Shown here one piece after another: positions 1-10,424 of a DNA stretch of 64,000 bases. The position numbers and the translations under genes were made by a program. The number at the start of each line of letters is the position of its first letter. Within the stretch, counting starts at the first letter, position 1. Under the pieces are notes generated by a model. It was given only the letters and a program-made list of their open reading frames with translations, was not told where the DNA came from and made no database searches. This DNA is from Proteus terrae subsp. cibarius (GTDB lineage: Bacteria > Pseudomonadota > Gammaproteobacteria > Enterobacterales > Enterobacteriaceae): assembly GCF_011045835.1 (NCBI RefSeq), contig NZ_CP047349.1, positions 2,542,001 through 2,606,000 on the forward strand, given 5' to 3'.

Positions 1-179
1 CCGCTGATGAATTAGAAGTGGGTATGGGTAAAGTAGGTATGCCATTACGTGTTGCTGTAACAGGCGCAGGTCAATCTCCTGGCTTAGATGTTACCGTTCA
101 CGCTATTGGTAAAATTCGTAGCGTTGCGCGCATTAATAAAGCATTAGACTTTATTACTGAAAGAGAAAACCAAGCTTAA
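1..179 (+). CDS. gltX: Glutamyl-tRNA synthetase, C-terminal end (partial)
   Basis: Only the last 58 codons are in the window; the gene runs in from the left edge and stops with TAA at 177-179. The peptide ([20 protein letters not shown], then the [12 protein letters not shown] segment) matches the end of the anticodon-binding domain of bacterial GltX, which charges tRNA-Glu with glutamate in the cytoplasm. The tRNA-Ala pair downstream is the same neighbour as in E. coli (alaX/alaW next to gltX), which supports the call. Catalytic motifs lie outside the window and cannot be checked. Confidence 0.93.
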   Translation, partial: ADELEVGMGKVGMPLRVAVTGAGQSPGLDVTVHAIGKIRSVARINKALDFITERENQA

Positions 180-203
180 TTTACTCGTTAATCTTGCTTA
201 TTA

Positions 204-244
204 AGAAAGATACATTCCTAAAATAGGGAATGTATCTTTTTTTT
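204..244 (+). terminator. Intrinsic terminator of gltX
   Basis: An inverted repeat AAGATACATTCC / GGGAATGTATCTT with a short loop is followed by a run of eight Ts, about 25 bases after the gltX stop. This is a textbook rho-independent terminator and isolates gltX from the tRNA genes. Confidence 0.9.
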
Positions 245-287
245 GTACTCTTTTTCAGCAATCAATAAATAATGTGAGATTAACTGA

Positions 288-316
288 TTGACAGTATTGT
301 GCTTGTTGCCTATTAT
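288..316 (+). promoter_or_regulatory. Sigma-70 promoter of the tRNA-Ala operon
   Basis: A perfect -35 TTGACA (288-293) is separated by exactly 17 bases from TATTAT (311-316). The predicted start near 323 lies about 14 bases before the first tRNA. The stretch after the -10 (CAAGCCCG) is GC-rich, as in stringently controlled stable-RNA promoters. Stringent control is inferred from that discriminator only. Confidence 0.8.
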
Positions 317-336
317 CAAGCCCGTTCCAGTATGTT

Positions 337-412
<76 letters not shown>

Positions 413-439
413 ATATACTTCTAGAACAATCCAATATGT

Positions 440-515
<76 letters not shown>

Positions 516-523
516 GAATTTTA

Positions 524-555
524 AGATCCTGAAGAGAAATCTTCGGGATTTTTTG
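524..555 (+). terminator. Intrinsic terminator of the tRNA-Ala operon
   Basis: The stem GATCCTGAAGA / TCTTCGGGATT with a short loop and a T run starts about ten bases after the second tRNA. Confidence 0.88.
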
Positions 556-582
556 TTTTCTACTCCCCCTCTTTATTTATTT

Positions 583-1338
583 TTATTGTGCAGTGTAACC
601 CCCATCAATGGCATAAAATGCTCCCGTTGAGAAACTGCTTTCATCTGAAAGTAAAAATGCGACCGTTTTAGCGACTTCCTCTCTGGTTGCCATTCGTTTC
701 ATTGGATGTGTATTTGCCATCCATTCACGTACTTCATTGGGTAGCATTTGCATTTTTGGTGTATCGACATAACCAGGCCCAATTGCATTGATCCTTATTC
801 CTTTGTCTGCAAACTCAAGTGCAGCTGAACGCGTGATCCCTAATACGGCGTGTTTAGCTGCTGTATATGCTGAAATACCTGCAATCCCCACAATGCCATT
901 AGATGAAGAAAGATTCACAATACTCCCTCCCCCACTTTTCAATATTGCAGGTATGCCATATTTCATACCATAAAATACGCCATTAATGTCCGTATCAATA
1001 ACCGCCTTCCAATCTTCAATCTCATAATCGACAATAGATGTATTATGAGGTCCTGTGATCCCTGCATTATTAACTAAGCCATGTAATGCTCCAACTTGAG
1101 CGATAATAGTTTCAATCATTTTTTCAACTTGAGAAAATGAGGTCATATCCGCCTGTAAAGCGATGACCTTTTTGCCTGTTATATCAATAGAGCGTGCTGT
1201 TTTTGTTATTTCCTCTAAATGCCGACCAGTAATGAAAACCGTTGCACCACGTTGGAATAGCAATTGTGCAATGCCTTCACCCACACCTGTACTTGCTCCT
1301 GTGACTAAAATCACTTTATCTTTAAAATAGTCCATCAT
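583..1338 (-). CDS. Short-chain dehydrogenase/reductase, classical SDR
   Basis: This 251-residue protein is a classical SDR: a TGASTGVGEG cofactor motif near residue 14, NNAG in the central sheet, and a YTAAK active site (Tyr and Lys) preceded by the catalytic Ser in NLSSSNG. These enzymes reduce or oxidise alcohols or ketones with NAD(P)H in the cytosol; the substrate cannot be read from the sequence. The ATG at 1338 is preferred because a GAGGTG ribosome site lies 8 bases upstream; the open frame extends further. It is divergent from a MarR regulator, with three palindromes between them, so repression by that regulator is likely. It sits between tRNA genes and ypeB and may be an insertion. 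Confidence 0.9.
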   Translation of the reverse strand: MMDYFKDKVILVTGASTGVGEGIAQLLFQRGATVFITGRHLEEITKTARSIDITGKKVIALQADMTSFSQVEKMIETIIAQVGALHGLVNNAGITGPHNTSIVDYEIEDWKAVIDTDINGVFYGMKYGIPAILKSGGGSIVNLSSSNGIVGIAGISAYTAAKHAVLGITRSAALEFADKGIRINAIGPGYVDTPKMQMLPNEVREWMANTHPMKRMATREEVAKTVAFLLSDESSFSTGAFYAIDGGYTAQ

Positions 1339-1390
1339 TTCAACTTCACCTCTTATCAACTGCATCAAGTTTTATCGGGCAACCACAAGG

Positions 1391-1410
1391 TAGTTAACCT
1401 AAGTTAACTA
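1391..1410. promoter_or_regulatory. Palindromic operator 1 (TTAAC-N4-GTTAA)
   Basis: TAGTTAAC and GTTAACTA flank a 4-base centre (CTAA). This is the strongest of three palindromes in the SDR/marR gap and overlaps the likely SDR -10 (TATAGT, minus strand, 1412-1407). A MarR dimer is the inferred ligand. Confidence 0.7.
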
Positions 1411-1425
1411 TACGCCATCTTATTT

Positions 1426-1443
1426 GATTAACTTTAGTTAATC
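1426..1443. promoter_or_regulatory. Palindromic operator 2 (TTAAC-N4-GTTAA)
   Basis: GATTAAC-TTTA-GTTAATC, centre 34 bases from operator 1. It overlaps the position expected for the SDR -35 element (17 bases upstream of TATAGT). Confidence 0.7.
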
Positions 1444-1479
1444 AATATAAAGTTTATTCGTAATGAATCACCTGATAAT

Positions 1480-1497
1480 ATTAACTTTAGTTAACAT
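1480..1497. promoter_or_regulatory. Palindromic operator 3 (TTAAC-N4-GTTAA)
   Basis: TTAAC-TTTA-GTTAA, centre 53 bases from operator 2. It lies just after a candidate marR -10 (GATAAT, 1474-1479) and before the marR start, a position suited to autorepression. Confidence 0.7.
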
Positions 1498-1518
1498 AAT
1501 TTATGAGATAGCGTATTT

Positions 1519-1959
1519 ATGGAGAAGTGTAAATTAGAAAACGCATTGTCATTATTACAATGCACATTAGTCGCGCAACGAACTCGTTATACACCAGAAC
1601 AAGTCACTTGGGGTCAATATGATATTTTAGAATTATTGCGCTTACGAGGTGACTTAACCCCTTCTCAATTAAGTGATTCATTGGCAATTTCAAGACAGAA
1701 TTTATCGAAATTTATGCGGGGATTAAAATCCTTAGGATTTATTGCGCAGTATCGTTCTGAAAAAGACAAGCGTGAGCTTATTACTCATTTAACTGATGAG
1801 GGTCACGCTTTTCTGGCAAGAGCGGCGTTAGGCCGAAAACAAAATGCTGAGAAAATAAGTGAATGCTTAACGCTCGGAGAGCAAACATTATTTATTGAAT
1901 TAAGTCAGAAAATCATTAATGCATTAACACCTGGTAAATCAGCTATGGATAATAATTAA
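1519..1959 (+). CDS. MarR-family transcriptional regulator
   Basis: The 146-residue protein has the winged-helix arrangement of MarR regulators: a helical N-terminus, a recognition region LTPSQLSDSLAISRQNLSKFM at about residues 50-70, then a wing with the DKRE signature (SEKDKRELITHLTDEG). MarR dimers bind palindromes and usually release DNA on binding a small phenolic or oxidised ligand. It is divergent from the SDR gene, and the shared gap has three copies of one palindrome, so it most likely represses both genes. The ATG lacks a strong ribosome site. The ligand is unknown. It is tail-to-tail with ypeB, with two bases between the stop codons. Confidence 0.88.
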   Translation: MEKCKLENALSLLQCTLVAQRTRYTPEQVTWGQYDILELLRLRGDLTPSQLSDSLAISRQNLSKFMRGLKSLGFIAQYRSEKDKRELITHLTDEGHAFLARAALGRKQNAEKISECLTLGEQTLFIELSQKIINALTPGKSAMDNN

Positions 1960-1961
1960 CA

Positions 1962-2177
1962 TCACCGCTTTAATGGTTTTAATAGTCCTTCTAAACCTTC
2001 AATTTTAATTGCTAAGGTCATCTCCATGAGTTGACCCAGCTTACCCTCAGGAAACTCACCTTTCTTTGCAAACCACAATAGATACTCTTCAGGTAAATCA
2101 ACCAGCATACGTCCTTTGTACTTGCCAAATGGCATTTGTGTGTTTGCTATATCGATAAGGTGCTGTTTCTCTAACAT
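1962..2177 (-). CDS. ypeB: DUF3820 family protein YpeB
   Basis: This small protein (71 residues from the ATG at 2177) contains the DUF3820 core MPFGKYKGRMLVDLPEEYLLWF followed by a basic, Leu-rich C-terminus, as in E. coli YpeB. The biochemical role of the family is not established. Position also agrees with E. coli, where ypeB lies near ligA. The ATG at 2177 is preferred over an upstream GTG because family members begin about ten residues before the conserved block and TAGAGA precedes it. No membrane or export signals are visible. Confidence 0.85.
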   Translation of the reverse strand: MLEKQHLIDIANTQMPFGKYKGRMLVDLPEEYLLWFAKKGEFPEGKLGQLMEMTLAIKIEGLEGLLKPLKR

Positions 2178-2235
2178 GTTCTCTACCACGTCGTCATTGA
2201 AGGGATAAAACCGATTATAGGATAAATTAAAGATA

Positions 2236-2263
2236 AAAAAAGCAGTACCCGAAGGTACTGCTT
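2236..2263 (-). terminator. Intrinsic terminator of nupC
   Basis: AGCAGTACC / GGTACTGCT with a tetraloop, followed on the minus strand by a run of seven Ts. It lies about 80 bases after the nupC stop. Confidence 0.88.
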
Positions 2264-2343
2264 GATTTTCTGTTACTTGATTAACAAGTGACTCTATTTA
2301 CATTGTTATTTTATTCACATGCTATCTGTTTTATCTTCAAAGA

Positions 2344-3528
2344 TTAAACAAACAGACCTGCGATAGCTGCTGATAAGAAGCTAACTAATGTAGAACCGAA
2401 TAGTAATTTCAGACCGAAACGAGAAACAACGTTACCTTGTACTTCGTTTAGACCTTTAATCGCACCTGCAACAATCCCGATTGAAGAGAAGTTAGCAAAT
2501 GAAACTAAGAATACAGATAAGATACCTACAGAGCGCGGTGAAATTTCAGCAGCGATATCTTGTAAACTACCCATTGCAACAAATTCATTAGATACTAATT
2601 TAGTTGCCATCACACTACCAACACGTAATGCATCTTGCTCTGGTACACCAATTACCCATGCTAATGGATAGAAAACGTAACCTAAGCAATCTTGGAAGCT
2701 AATACCGAAAATCATGCTGAAAATCGCATTCACAGCAGCGATTAATGCAATGAAACCAATCAGCATTGCAGCAACGATTAATGCAACTTTGAAACCTGCT
2801 AAGATGTATTCACCTAACATTTCAAAGAAGCTTTGACCTTCATGTAGATTACCCATTTGGATCTCTTCTTCATTTTCAACAGAGTATGGGTTAATCACAG
2901 AAAGGACGATAAAGGTACTGAACATATTCAGTACTAGAGCAGCAACAACGTATTTTGGATCTAACATTGTCATGTATGCACCAACAATCGACATTGATAC
3001 TGTCGACATTGCTGTTGCAGCCATGGTGTACATACGACGCTGAGACATTTTGCTTAATACATCTTTATAAGCAATAAAGTTCTCTGATTGACCAAGAACT
3101 AGTGAGCTCACTGCGTTGAATGATTCCAGTTTCCCCATACCGTTCACTTTAGAAAGCACAGTACCGATAATGCGGATCACGAAAGGTAATACTTTGATAT
3201 GTTGAAGAATACCAATTAATGCAGAAATAAAGATAATTGGACATAAGACATTCAGGAAGAAGAATGCTAAACCACCTTTCATCATGCCACCGAATACGAA
3301 TTCAGTACCTTGTGCGGCATAACCTAATAAGTGATCAAATAATCCAGCGAAGCCACGAACAAAGCCTTCACCAACATCAGAGTTGAGGAAGAACCATGCT
3401 AATGCGATTTCAATAACTAATAACTGCACGATATAACGCAAACGGATCCCTTTGCGATTGTTACTCGCAACGAATGCTAATGCGCCAATAACGGCGAGTG
3501 CTAAAACGAAGTGAATGATAGAGGACAT
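2344..3528 (-). CDS. nupC: Nucleoside:H+ symporter NupC
   Basis: This 394-residue inner-membrane protein of the concentrative nucleoside transporter family matches E. coli NupC almost end to end ([18 protein letters not shown], the [11 protein letters not shown] motif, [17 protein letters not shown]). It imports nucleosides with protons. It has about ten hydrophobic segments: N-terminal helices, a conserved middle ([32 protein letters not shown]) and a gate region near residues 300-350. GGAG precedes the ATG by 6 bases. A CRP site and -10 element upstream suggest cAMP-CRP activation, as for E. coli nupC. It is transcribed alone. Confidence 0.96.
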   Translation of the reverse strand: MSSIIHFVLALAVIGALAFVASNNRKGIRLRYIVQLLVIEIALAWFFLNSDVGEGFVRGFAGLFDHLLGYAAQGTEFVFGGMMKGGLAFFFLNVLCPIIFISALIGILQHIKVLPFVIRIIGTVLSKVNGMGKLESFNAVSSLVLGQSENFIAYKDVLSKMSQRRMYTMAATAMSTVSMSIVGAYMTMLDPKYVVAALVLNMFSTFIVLSVINPYSVENEEEIQMGNLHEGQSFFEMLGEYILAGFKVALIVAAMLIGFIALIAAVNAIFSMIFGISFQDCLGYVFYPLAWVIGVPEQDALRVGSVMATKLVSNEFVAMGSLQDIAAEISPRSVGILSVFLVSFANFSSIGIVAGAIKGLNEVQGNVVSRFGLKLLFGSTLVSFLSAAIAGLFV

Positions 3529-3563
3529 GCATGCTCCAAAAATAAAAATAAATCTTGTAGAGC

Positions 3564-3605
3564 ATTTTATGTAACGCGTAACATTAGGATGTGACTATTG
3601 TCACA
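3564..3605 (-). promoter_or_regulatory. nupC promoter with a perfect CRP site
   Basis: TGTGACTATTGTCACA (3590-3605) is a perfect TGTGA-N6-TCACA CRP site. TAAAAT on the minus strand (3569-3564) can serve as the -10, giving a start near 3557 and placing the CRP centre at about -40.5, class II geometry. A second half-site (AAAGTGTGATCA, minus strand) lies near 3650-3661. Confidence 0.75.
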
Positions 3606-3705
3606 ATCTCATGAAACCGCATACACACTATTTATTAAATAAGATAGGTTGATCACACTTTGAAAGTTACTTAAGAAACATTAAATGTAAATTTAGCTTA
3701 AGTAA

Positions 3706-3739
3706 AAATGCCACTGAGAAGGTTTTCCCAGTAGCATTT
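3706..3739 (-). terminator. Terminator of ligA
   Basis: A long imperfect stem AAATGC.ACTG / CAGT.GCATTT ends about 17 bases after the ligA stop; the minus-strand 3' tract is TTTTTAC. Confidence 0.75.
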
Positions 3740-3756
3740 ATTAAATAGTAGAATGA

Positions 3757-5828
<2,072 letters not shown>

Positions 5829-5839
5829 ACAGACAAAAG

Positions 5840-6868
5840 CTATTGATTTAAATCCAGCGTCCTGCGGATCCTAGATTTATAAAGCTCAATTTTTTGTGGC
5901 GTTAAGAGTTTACGTTCATCATCCAGCACAACACCACCTACATCAGATGCGATACGTTGCGCCGTAAGCAACATCAACTTAAAGTTTTGGTTAGCATCAC
6001 CATAAGATGGCACCATCATAAACATCGATACACCTGGTGTCGTTAATTCAGCCATCGTATCAATATTAAATGTTCCCGGTTTCACCATATTCGCTAAACT
6101 AAACAAAACAGGACCATTCGCTGTTGGATTAAGATGACGATGGAAAATATTCATTTCGCCAAACTGGAATCCTGCTTGAATGATACTTTGCATCAATACT
6201 TCACCATCTAGCATTTGACCATGATGTGCACTTACGTTTAAAACAATAACCAGCTCTTTCTCTGCTTCTGTTGCTTGTGGAGCAGATTCAGCTATCGGTT
6301 CTTCAGCCAGAGCATGATGTGAAGCCTCAGTTTCAACAGGAGTCACATGAGCCGTTGTCTCTGAAATTGACGGCTCAAAACTCGCAGATGGGCTCACTGT
6401 ATTAACGTGTGATTTTATTTCACTCGCAACATTAACCACTGGTTCTTGTTTTGGCTCATCCCTAACAATTGGTACAGACTCTTTTTCAATGACATCAAAA
6501 ACACCAAGACTAGGCTCTTGCTGTAATGAAGTATCGTGAGAGCTCCCTTTAGTTTGGGTTTCAGACATTAATGGATCTCTATCTGCCACTGAAATTTCAG
6601 GTTCATGTAGAGGCTCCGATTTTATCGGTGGCTCACTCTCCCGCTTTTCAGTAGAGGATAAAGTTGATGTCTGATGACTAGCCTCAGCATATTGTGGTTC
6701 GTCATCGTTCTCATCTGACTGATAATTCTGTTTCTGACGTTTTACTGGGCGATTACGGAAAAGCTTAGAACGCTCTTTTCGACCAATCCATAAGCCGTGT
6801 AATAACAAAGCTATGATTAAAATCGCACCAACAACGATTAATATCAGACGCAAATTTTGCTGCATCAT
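5840..6868 (-). CDS. zipA: Cell division protein ZipA
   Basis: ZipA tethers FtsZ to the inner membrane in early divisome assembly. The 342-residue protein starts [18 protein letters not shown], a single N-terminal membrane anchor (about residues 5-24) followed by a basic stretch ([19 protein letters not shown]). The low-complexity linker of about 170 residues is rich in E, S, T and P rather than the P/Q-rich linker of E. coli. The C-terminal FtsZ-binding domain (about residues 205-342) is well conserved ([41 protein letters not shown]). The ATG at 6868 starts at the family-conserved MMQ; the upstream extension is spurious. It is divergent from cysZ. Confidence 0.95.
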   Translation of the reverse strand: MMQQNLRLILIVVGAILIIALLLHGLWIGRKERSKLFRNRPVKRQKQNYQSDENDDEPQYAEASHQTSTLSSTEKRESEPPIKSEPLHEPEISVADRDPLMSETQTKGSSHDTSLQQEPSLGVFDVIEKESVPIVRDEPKQEPVVNVASEIKSHVNTVSPSASFEPSISETTAHVTPVETEASHHALAEEPIAESAPQATEAEKELVIVLNVSAHHGQMLDGEVLMQSIIQAGFQFGEMNIFHRHLNPTANGPVLFSLANMVKPGTFNIDTMAELTTPGVSMFMMVPSYGDANQNFKLMLLTAQRIASDVGGVVLDDERKLLTPQKIELYKSRIRRTLDLNQ

Positions 6869-7091
6869 TTCTATCTCTGTTGTCTTGAGGTTTAATAGCC
6901 ACGTTGGCAAATATTACTTTTTACTAAGAGTATTTGCCAATGCTCATAAGTGCAAGCCAATACTTAATTTTCTTGTCACAAAGATACACACATCAATCTC
7001 TTATGCGCATTTTTTAGACAATTCATGACTAGTAAGGCTGATTATCTCCCTATATGATACTAGCTTGCCCTCATTGGAGAGAATAGGAAGT

Positions 7092-7862
7092 ATGACAAAT
7101 TTGACAGAAACGAATAAAAATTTAAATGGATTTCATTATTTTGCTCTTGGTTGGCGTTTAATTACACGCAAAGGGCTAAAACGTTTTGTTATCTTACCCC
7201 TACTTGCCAATATTATTATTCTCGGAAGCGCCTTTTGGTGGTTATATGGTCAAATAGGTGGCATGGTCAATTGGATGATGGAAAAAGTCCCGGATTGGCT
7301 ACAGTGGTTGAGTTATTTAATCTGGCCATTATCCGTTATTTTTATTTTATTGGTGTTTACTTATTTCTTTAGTACTTTAGCCAATATTATTGCTTCTCCG
7401 TTTAATGGATTATTGGCTGAAAAGTTAGAAGGTCAAATAACCGGCATAGCACCACCAGATACAGGTGTTGCAGGTATATTGAAGGATGTTCCTCGTATTT
7501 TAAAACGTGAGCTAACTAAAATAGCTTATTATTTGCCTCGTGCTATTGTCTTGTTATTGCTCTATTTTATTCCTGCTATAGGACAAACTGTTGCCCCTAT
7601 TTTATGGTTTGCTTTTGGTGCTTGGATGATGGCAATCCAATATAATGACTTCCCATTTGATAACCATAAAATTTCATTTGCAGCGATGAAATCTTCGCTG
7701 AAACAAGACAAATGGAATAATCTTCAATTTGGTATGGTTATTAATATTTTTACTATGATCCCTATTCTAAATTTAGTCATCATGCCGGTTGCAATTTGTG
7801 GAGCAACCGCAATGTGGTGCGATCGTTATCGTAAACAGCATGTACAAAATGGACAGTGGTAG
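7092..7862 (+). CDS. cysZ: Sulfate transporter CysZ
   Basis: CysZ is an inner-membrane sulfate permease that supplies cysteine biosynthesis. The 256-residue protein has the EI24/CysZ signature: hydrophobic segments at about 25-50, 65-95, 150-180 and 210-235 with conserved [27 protein letters not shown] and [13 protein letters not shown]. Start 7092 is chosen because AGGAAG lies immediately upstream and alignment with E. coli CysZ begins there. It is separated from cysK by a convergent unknown gene, unlike E. coli where cysZ and cysK are adjacent. Control by CysB is expected from family knowledge; no box was identified. Confidence 0.95.
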   Translation: MTNLTETNKNLNGFHYFALGWRLITRKGLKRFVILPLLANIIILGSAFWWLYGQIGGMVNWMMEKVPDWLQWLSYLIWPLSVIFILLVFTYFFSTLANIIASPFNGLLAEKLEGQITGIAPPDTGVAGILKDVPRILKRELTKIAYYLPRAIVLLLLYFIPAIGQTVAPILWFAFGAWMMAIQYNDFPFDNHKISFAAMKSSLKQDKWNNLQFGMVINIFTMIPILNLVIMPVAICGATAMWCDRYRKQHVQNGQW

Positions 7863-7893
7863 ATTTAATTTAACGACTTATCGATAAATGAGA

Positions 7894-7926
7894 AAAACCC
7901 CGTTTTATTAAGACGGGGTTTTATTT
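7894..7926 (+). terminator. Terminator of cysZ
   Basis: AAACCCCGT / ACGGGGTTT with a 9-base loop and a T-rich tail follows cysZ by about 30 bases. The A run on the other side could let it serve the convergent gene as well. Confidence 0.87.
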
Positions 7927-7975
7927 TATCATTTTTGTCTAAATCGTAGTTTGGTTTATTGAGTTATTGAGTGCA

Positions 7976-8506
7976 TTACTCAATTAATGAGCGAATATAA
8001 TCTTTCGTTTCTTCCTTATCCATCGGCTCACGCTCATTAATACCCATTTCAAAAATATTTAATGCACCATCTAATTTTTCCATAATCTCTTCATCATCTC
8101 GAATACAGAAAATATAAGCATTTTCAAATGGTGTGAGATCCACTAATCGTAACCCTTTCTCTGTCAAAAAGTGGTTAATATATTCAAGATAAGGTAATTC
8201 ATAAGGCAACATATAAGGGTCTACACTCACCTCATCCCAATCAATATTTTCAACTTGAGATAAAATCAATGCACTTGGTGATTCAGGAAAAGAAATATGC
8301 TCTAACGATTTTAGATCAGGAATATCACCAAAATATTCTGTCCACTCCACATAGTCCATTAATCCTTGAGCTGAGAGTGATTCATATAACCAATTAAGGA
8401 CATCTTCTTGAGCATCAGACTCGGGTAAATTTTCACGTAAAACTTGCGCATCTAATTCAGGCACAGCGAGCTCAAGTGCGCTAATCAACTCTTCAATGGT
8501 TTCCAT
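7976..8506 (-). CDS. Acidic protein of unknown function between cysZ and cysK
   Basis: I do not recognise this 176-residue protein with confidence. From the ATG at 8506 (CAGGGGTC about 7 bases upstream) it reads METIEELISALELAVPELDA and is strongly acidic, with about six aromatic or proline-rich segments (DPYMLPYELPYLEYINHF; FENAYIFCIRDDEEIME). It has no signal peptide or membrane helix, so it is probably cytosolic. The C-terminal FCIRDDEEI segment, after a predicted strand, resembles small DUF-type proteins related to SMI1/KNR4 or DUF6630, but that is a loose impression. It runs convergent to cysZ and divergent from cysK, breaking the usual cysZ-cysK neighbourhood. Codon use looks like the neighbours. 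Confidence 0.75.
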   Translation of the reverse strand: METIEELISALELAVPELDAQVLRENLPESDAQEDVLNWLYESLSAQGLMDYVEWTEYFGDIPDLKSLEHISFPESPSALILSQVENIDWDEVSVDPYMLPYELPYLEYINHFLTEKGLRLVDLTPFENAYIFCIRDDEEIMEKLDGALNIFEMGINEREPMDKEETKDYIRSLIE

Positions 8507-8741
8507 TATGACCCCTGTATTTGCAATAAATGTAGTTAAAAATAGATTATCAGCCATCAATATACTGTACATCTCTTGGTTTATTAATTTGTGAATCGTC
8601 TCACTGACTCTTGATTAGAACCTTTTGGAATAAAAAGATGAAAAAGTTATAAGTATATTCATAAAGCTTATTTCCATCTTTAGCTTGATGGCGTATGGTA
8701 ATTTCATCTGACCTTATAAAAATCATGTACCGAGGATAAAA

Positions 8742-9695
8742 ATGAGCAAGATTTTCGAAGACAACTCGCAAACTATTGGACACACTCCCTTAATTCGCTT
8801 AAAGCATTTCGGAAATGGTAACATTCTGGCTAAAGTGGAATCTCGTAACCCAAGCTTCAGTGTAAAATGCCGTATCGGTGCCAACATGATTTGGGATGCA
8901 GAAAAGAAAGGTATTCTCAAAGAAGGCGTTGAGCTTGTAGAGCCTACCAGTGGTAATACTGGGATTGCTCTTGCTTACGTTGCAGCTGCTCGTGGCTACA
9001 AATTAACACTGACCATGCCTGATACCATGAGTGTAGAACGTCGTAAATTACTCAAGGCATTGGGTGCTAATTTAGTGCTGACTGAAGGTGCTAAAGGCAT
9101 GAAAGGTGCCATTGATAAAGCCAATGAAATTCGCGAGAGCGATCCTAAGCGTTACCTTTTACTACAACAATTTAGCAACCCAGCTAATCCTGAAATCCAT
9201 GAAAAAACCACAGGCCCAGAGATCTGGAATGATACAGATGGTGAAGTAGCTGCTGTTATTGCTGGCGTCGGCACGGGTGGTACAATTACGGGTATTGGTC
9301 GCTATTTGAAAAAGACTCAAGGTAAAGCGGTGACAATGGTTGCGGTTGAACCTACAGGCTCCCCTGTTATTACACAAGCCTTAGCAGGTGAAGAAATTAA
9401 ACCAGGCCCACATAAAATCCAAGGTATTGGTGCTGGTTTTATTCCTGAAAACCTAGATTTATCGTTACTGGATCGTGTTATTCAAATCACTAACGAAGAA
9501 GCCTTTGATACCGCTCGTGAACTAATGACTAAAGAAGGTATTCTCGCTGGTATTTCTTCTGGTGCAGCGATTGCTGCAGCAGTAAAACTCGCAAAAGAAC
9601 CAGAATTTGCAAACAAAGAAATCGTGGTTATTTTACCTTCATCAGGTGAGCGTTATTTAAGCACCCCACTTTTTGCTGACATTTCTGACAGCTAA
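8742..9695 (+). CDS. cysK: Cysteine synthase A (O-acetylserine sulfhydrylase A)
   Basis: This PLP enzyme makes cysteine from O-acetylserine and sulfide. The 317-residue sequence carries the PLP lysine at Lys42 ([11 protein letters not shown]), the substrate loop [12 protein letters not shown], the phosphate-binding GTGGTITG and the C-terminal [12 protein letters not shown]. Length agrees with E. coli CysK (323). GAGGATAAAA precedes the ATG. It lies just upstream of ptsHI-crr, as in E. coli, but ends at its own terminator. CysB activation is expected from the family; no site was assigned. Confidence 0.97.
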   Translation: MSKIFEDNSQTIGHTPLIRLKHFGNGNILAKVESRNPSFSVKCRIGANMIWDAEKKGILKEGVELVEPTSGNTGIALAYVAAARGYKLTLTMPDTMSVERRKLLKALGANLVLTEGAKGMKGAIDKANEIRESDPKRYLLLQQFSNPANPEIHEKTTGPEIWNDTDGEVAAVIAGVGTGGTITGIGRYLKKTQGKAVTMVAVEPTGSPVITQALAGEEIKPGPHKIQGIGAGFIPENLDLSLLDRVIQITNEEAFDTARELMTKEGILAGISSGAAIAAAVKLAKEPEFANKEIVVILPSSGERYLSTPLFADISDS

Positions 9696-9728
9696 ATCGC
9701 GTCATCTCAATTGTAAAATATTTATTAA

Positions 9729-9754
9729 AAAAGCACCTAAATGGTGCTTTTTTT
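9729..9754 (+). terminator. Terminator of cysK
   Basis: AAGCACC / GGTGCTT with a 5-base loop and seven Ts lies about 35 bases after the cysK stop. Confidence 0.9.
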
Positions 9755-9820
9755 GTGGTAGAGATCAAAGTTTGTCATCCAGACAGGTGATTTATTTCTT
9801 CGAGTTTAGTATTTAATCAA

Positions 9821-9847
9821 TTAATTATTTCGAAGGTCGAAATTAAT
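9821..9847. promoter_or_regulatory. Mlc-like palindrome upstream of ptsH
   Basis: ATTTCGA-AGG-TCGAAAT (9827-9843) sits inside TTAATT...TTAAT flanks. It resembles the Mlc/NagC operator (TATTTCG...CGAAAT), and Mlc represses the pts operon in E. coli. It lies about 190 bases before the ptsH start. The assignment is by resemblance only; the gap (9755-10026) must also hold the promoter, which I could not place confidently. Confidence 0.45.
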
Positions 9848-10026
9848 CAGAAAATAACCGAGATGACAAAAATAAACTCTTTTATCTTTCTGAACACTAT
9901 TTTTATCAGATGACGCTTTACGACTTAATATTATCTGATATTGCTACGCAAAGCAGGACAAATTCATCTACACTTACTAAGTCCTGACTTAATGTGAACA
10001 ATTGAGTTATAAAAGGAAAAAATCCT

Positions 10027-10284
10027 ATGTACCAGCAAGAAGTTACTATTACAGCACCAAACGGCTTACATACTCGTCCTGCGGCACAATTTGTAAAAGA
10101 AGCCAAAACATTCTCTTCTGATATCACGCTTATCTCTAGCGGTAAATCTGCCAGCGCTAAGAGCCTTTTCAAATTACAAACTTTAGGCTTAACCCAAGGT
10201 ACTGTAGTGACTATCTCTGCTGAAGGCGAAGATGAAAAACAAGCTGTTGAAGCGTTAGTAAAATTAATGGCGGAATTAGAGTAA
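10027..10284 (+). CDS. ptsH: PTS phosphocarrier protein HPr
   Basis: HPr passes phosphate from enzyme I to the sugar-specific EIIA proteins. The 85-residue protein has His15 in [11 protein letters not shown], the phosphorylation site, and Ser46 in AKSLFKLQ, the conserved regulatory-site position. Length is identical to E. coli HPr. An AAAGGA ribosome site precedes the ATG. It is the first gene of ptsH-ptsI-crr, with a 140-base gap and a hairpin before ptsI. Confidence 0.98.
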   Translation: MYQQEVTITAPNGLHTRPAAQFVKEAKTFSSDITLISSGKSASAKSLFKLQTLGLTQGTVVTISAEGEDEKQAVEALVKLMAELE

Positions 10285-10315
10285 TTCGCGATTAAGCGTT
10301 AACACAGTACTTATT

Positions 10316-10335
10316 CCCCTGAAACTATTCAGGGG
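10316..10335 (+). other. Intercistronic hairpin between ptsH and ptsI
   Basis: CCCCTGAA-ACTA-TTCAGGGG is a perfect 8-bp stem with a tetraloop and no T run after it. It could stabilise or end part of the abundant ptsH transcript; the function is inferred. Confidence 0.65.
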
Positions 10336-10424
10336 AGTTAATAATCTCAATGATGATTTTAAAACAACAGTATTTTGCAATCCTATTCTTTTAAGATTAT
10401 CACCAGCAAGTCGTAGGATAAATT

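Noticed and set aside
9755..10026. CRP site at ptsH (TGTGAACAATTGAGTT)
   Set aside because: Only the left half fits; the right half does not match TCACA.
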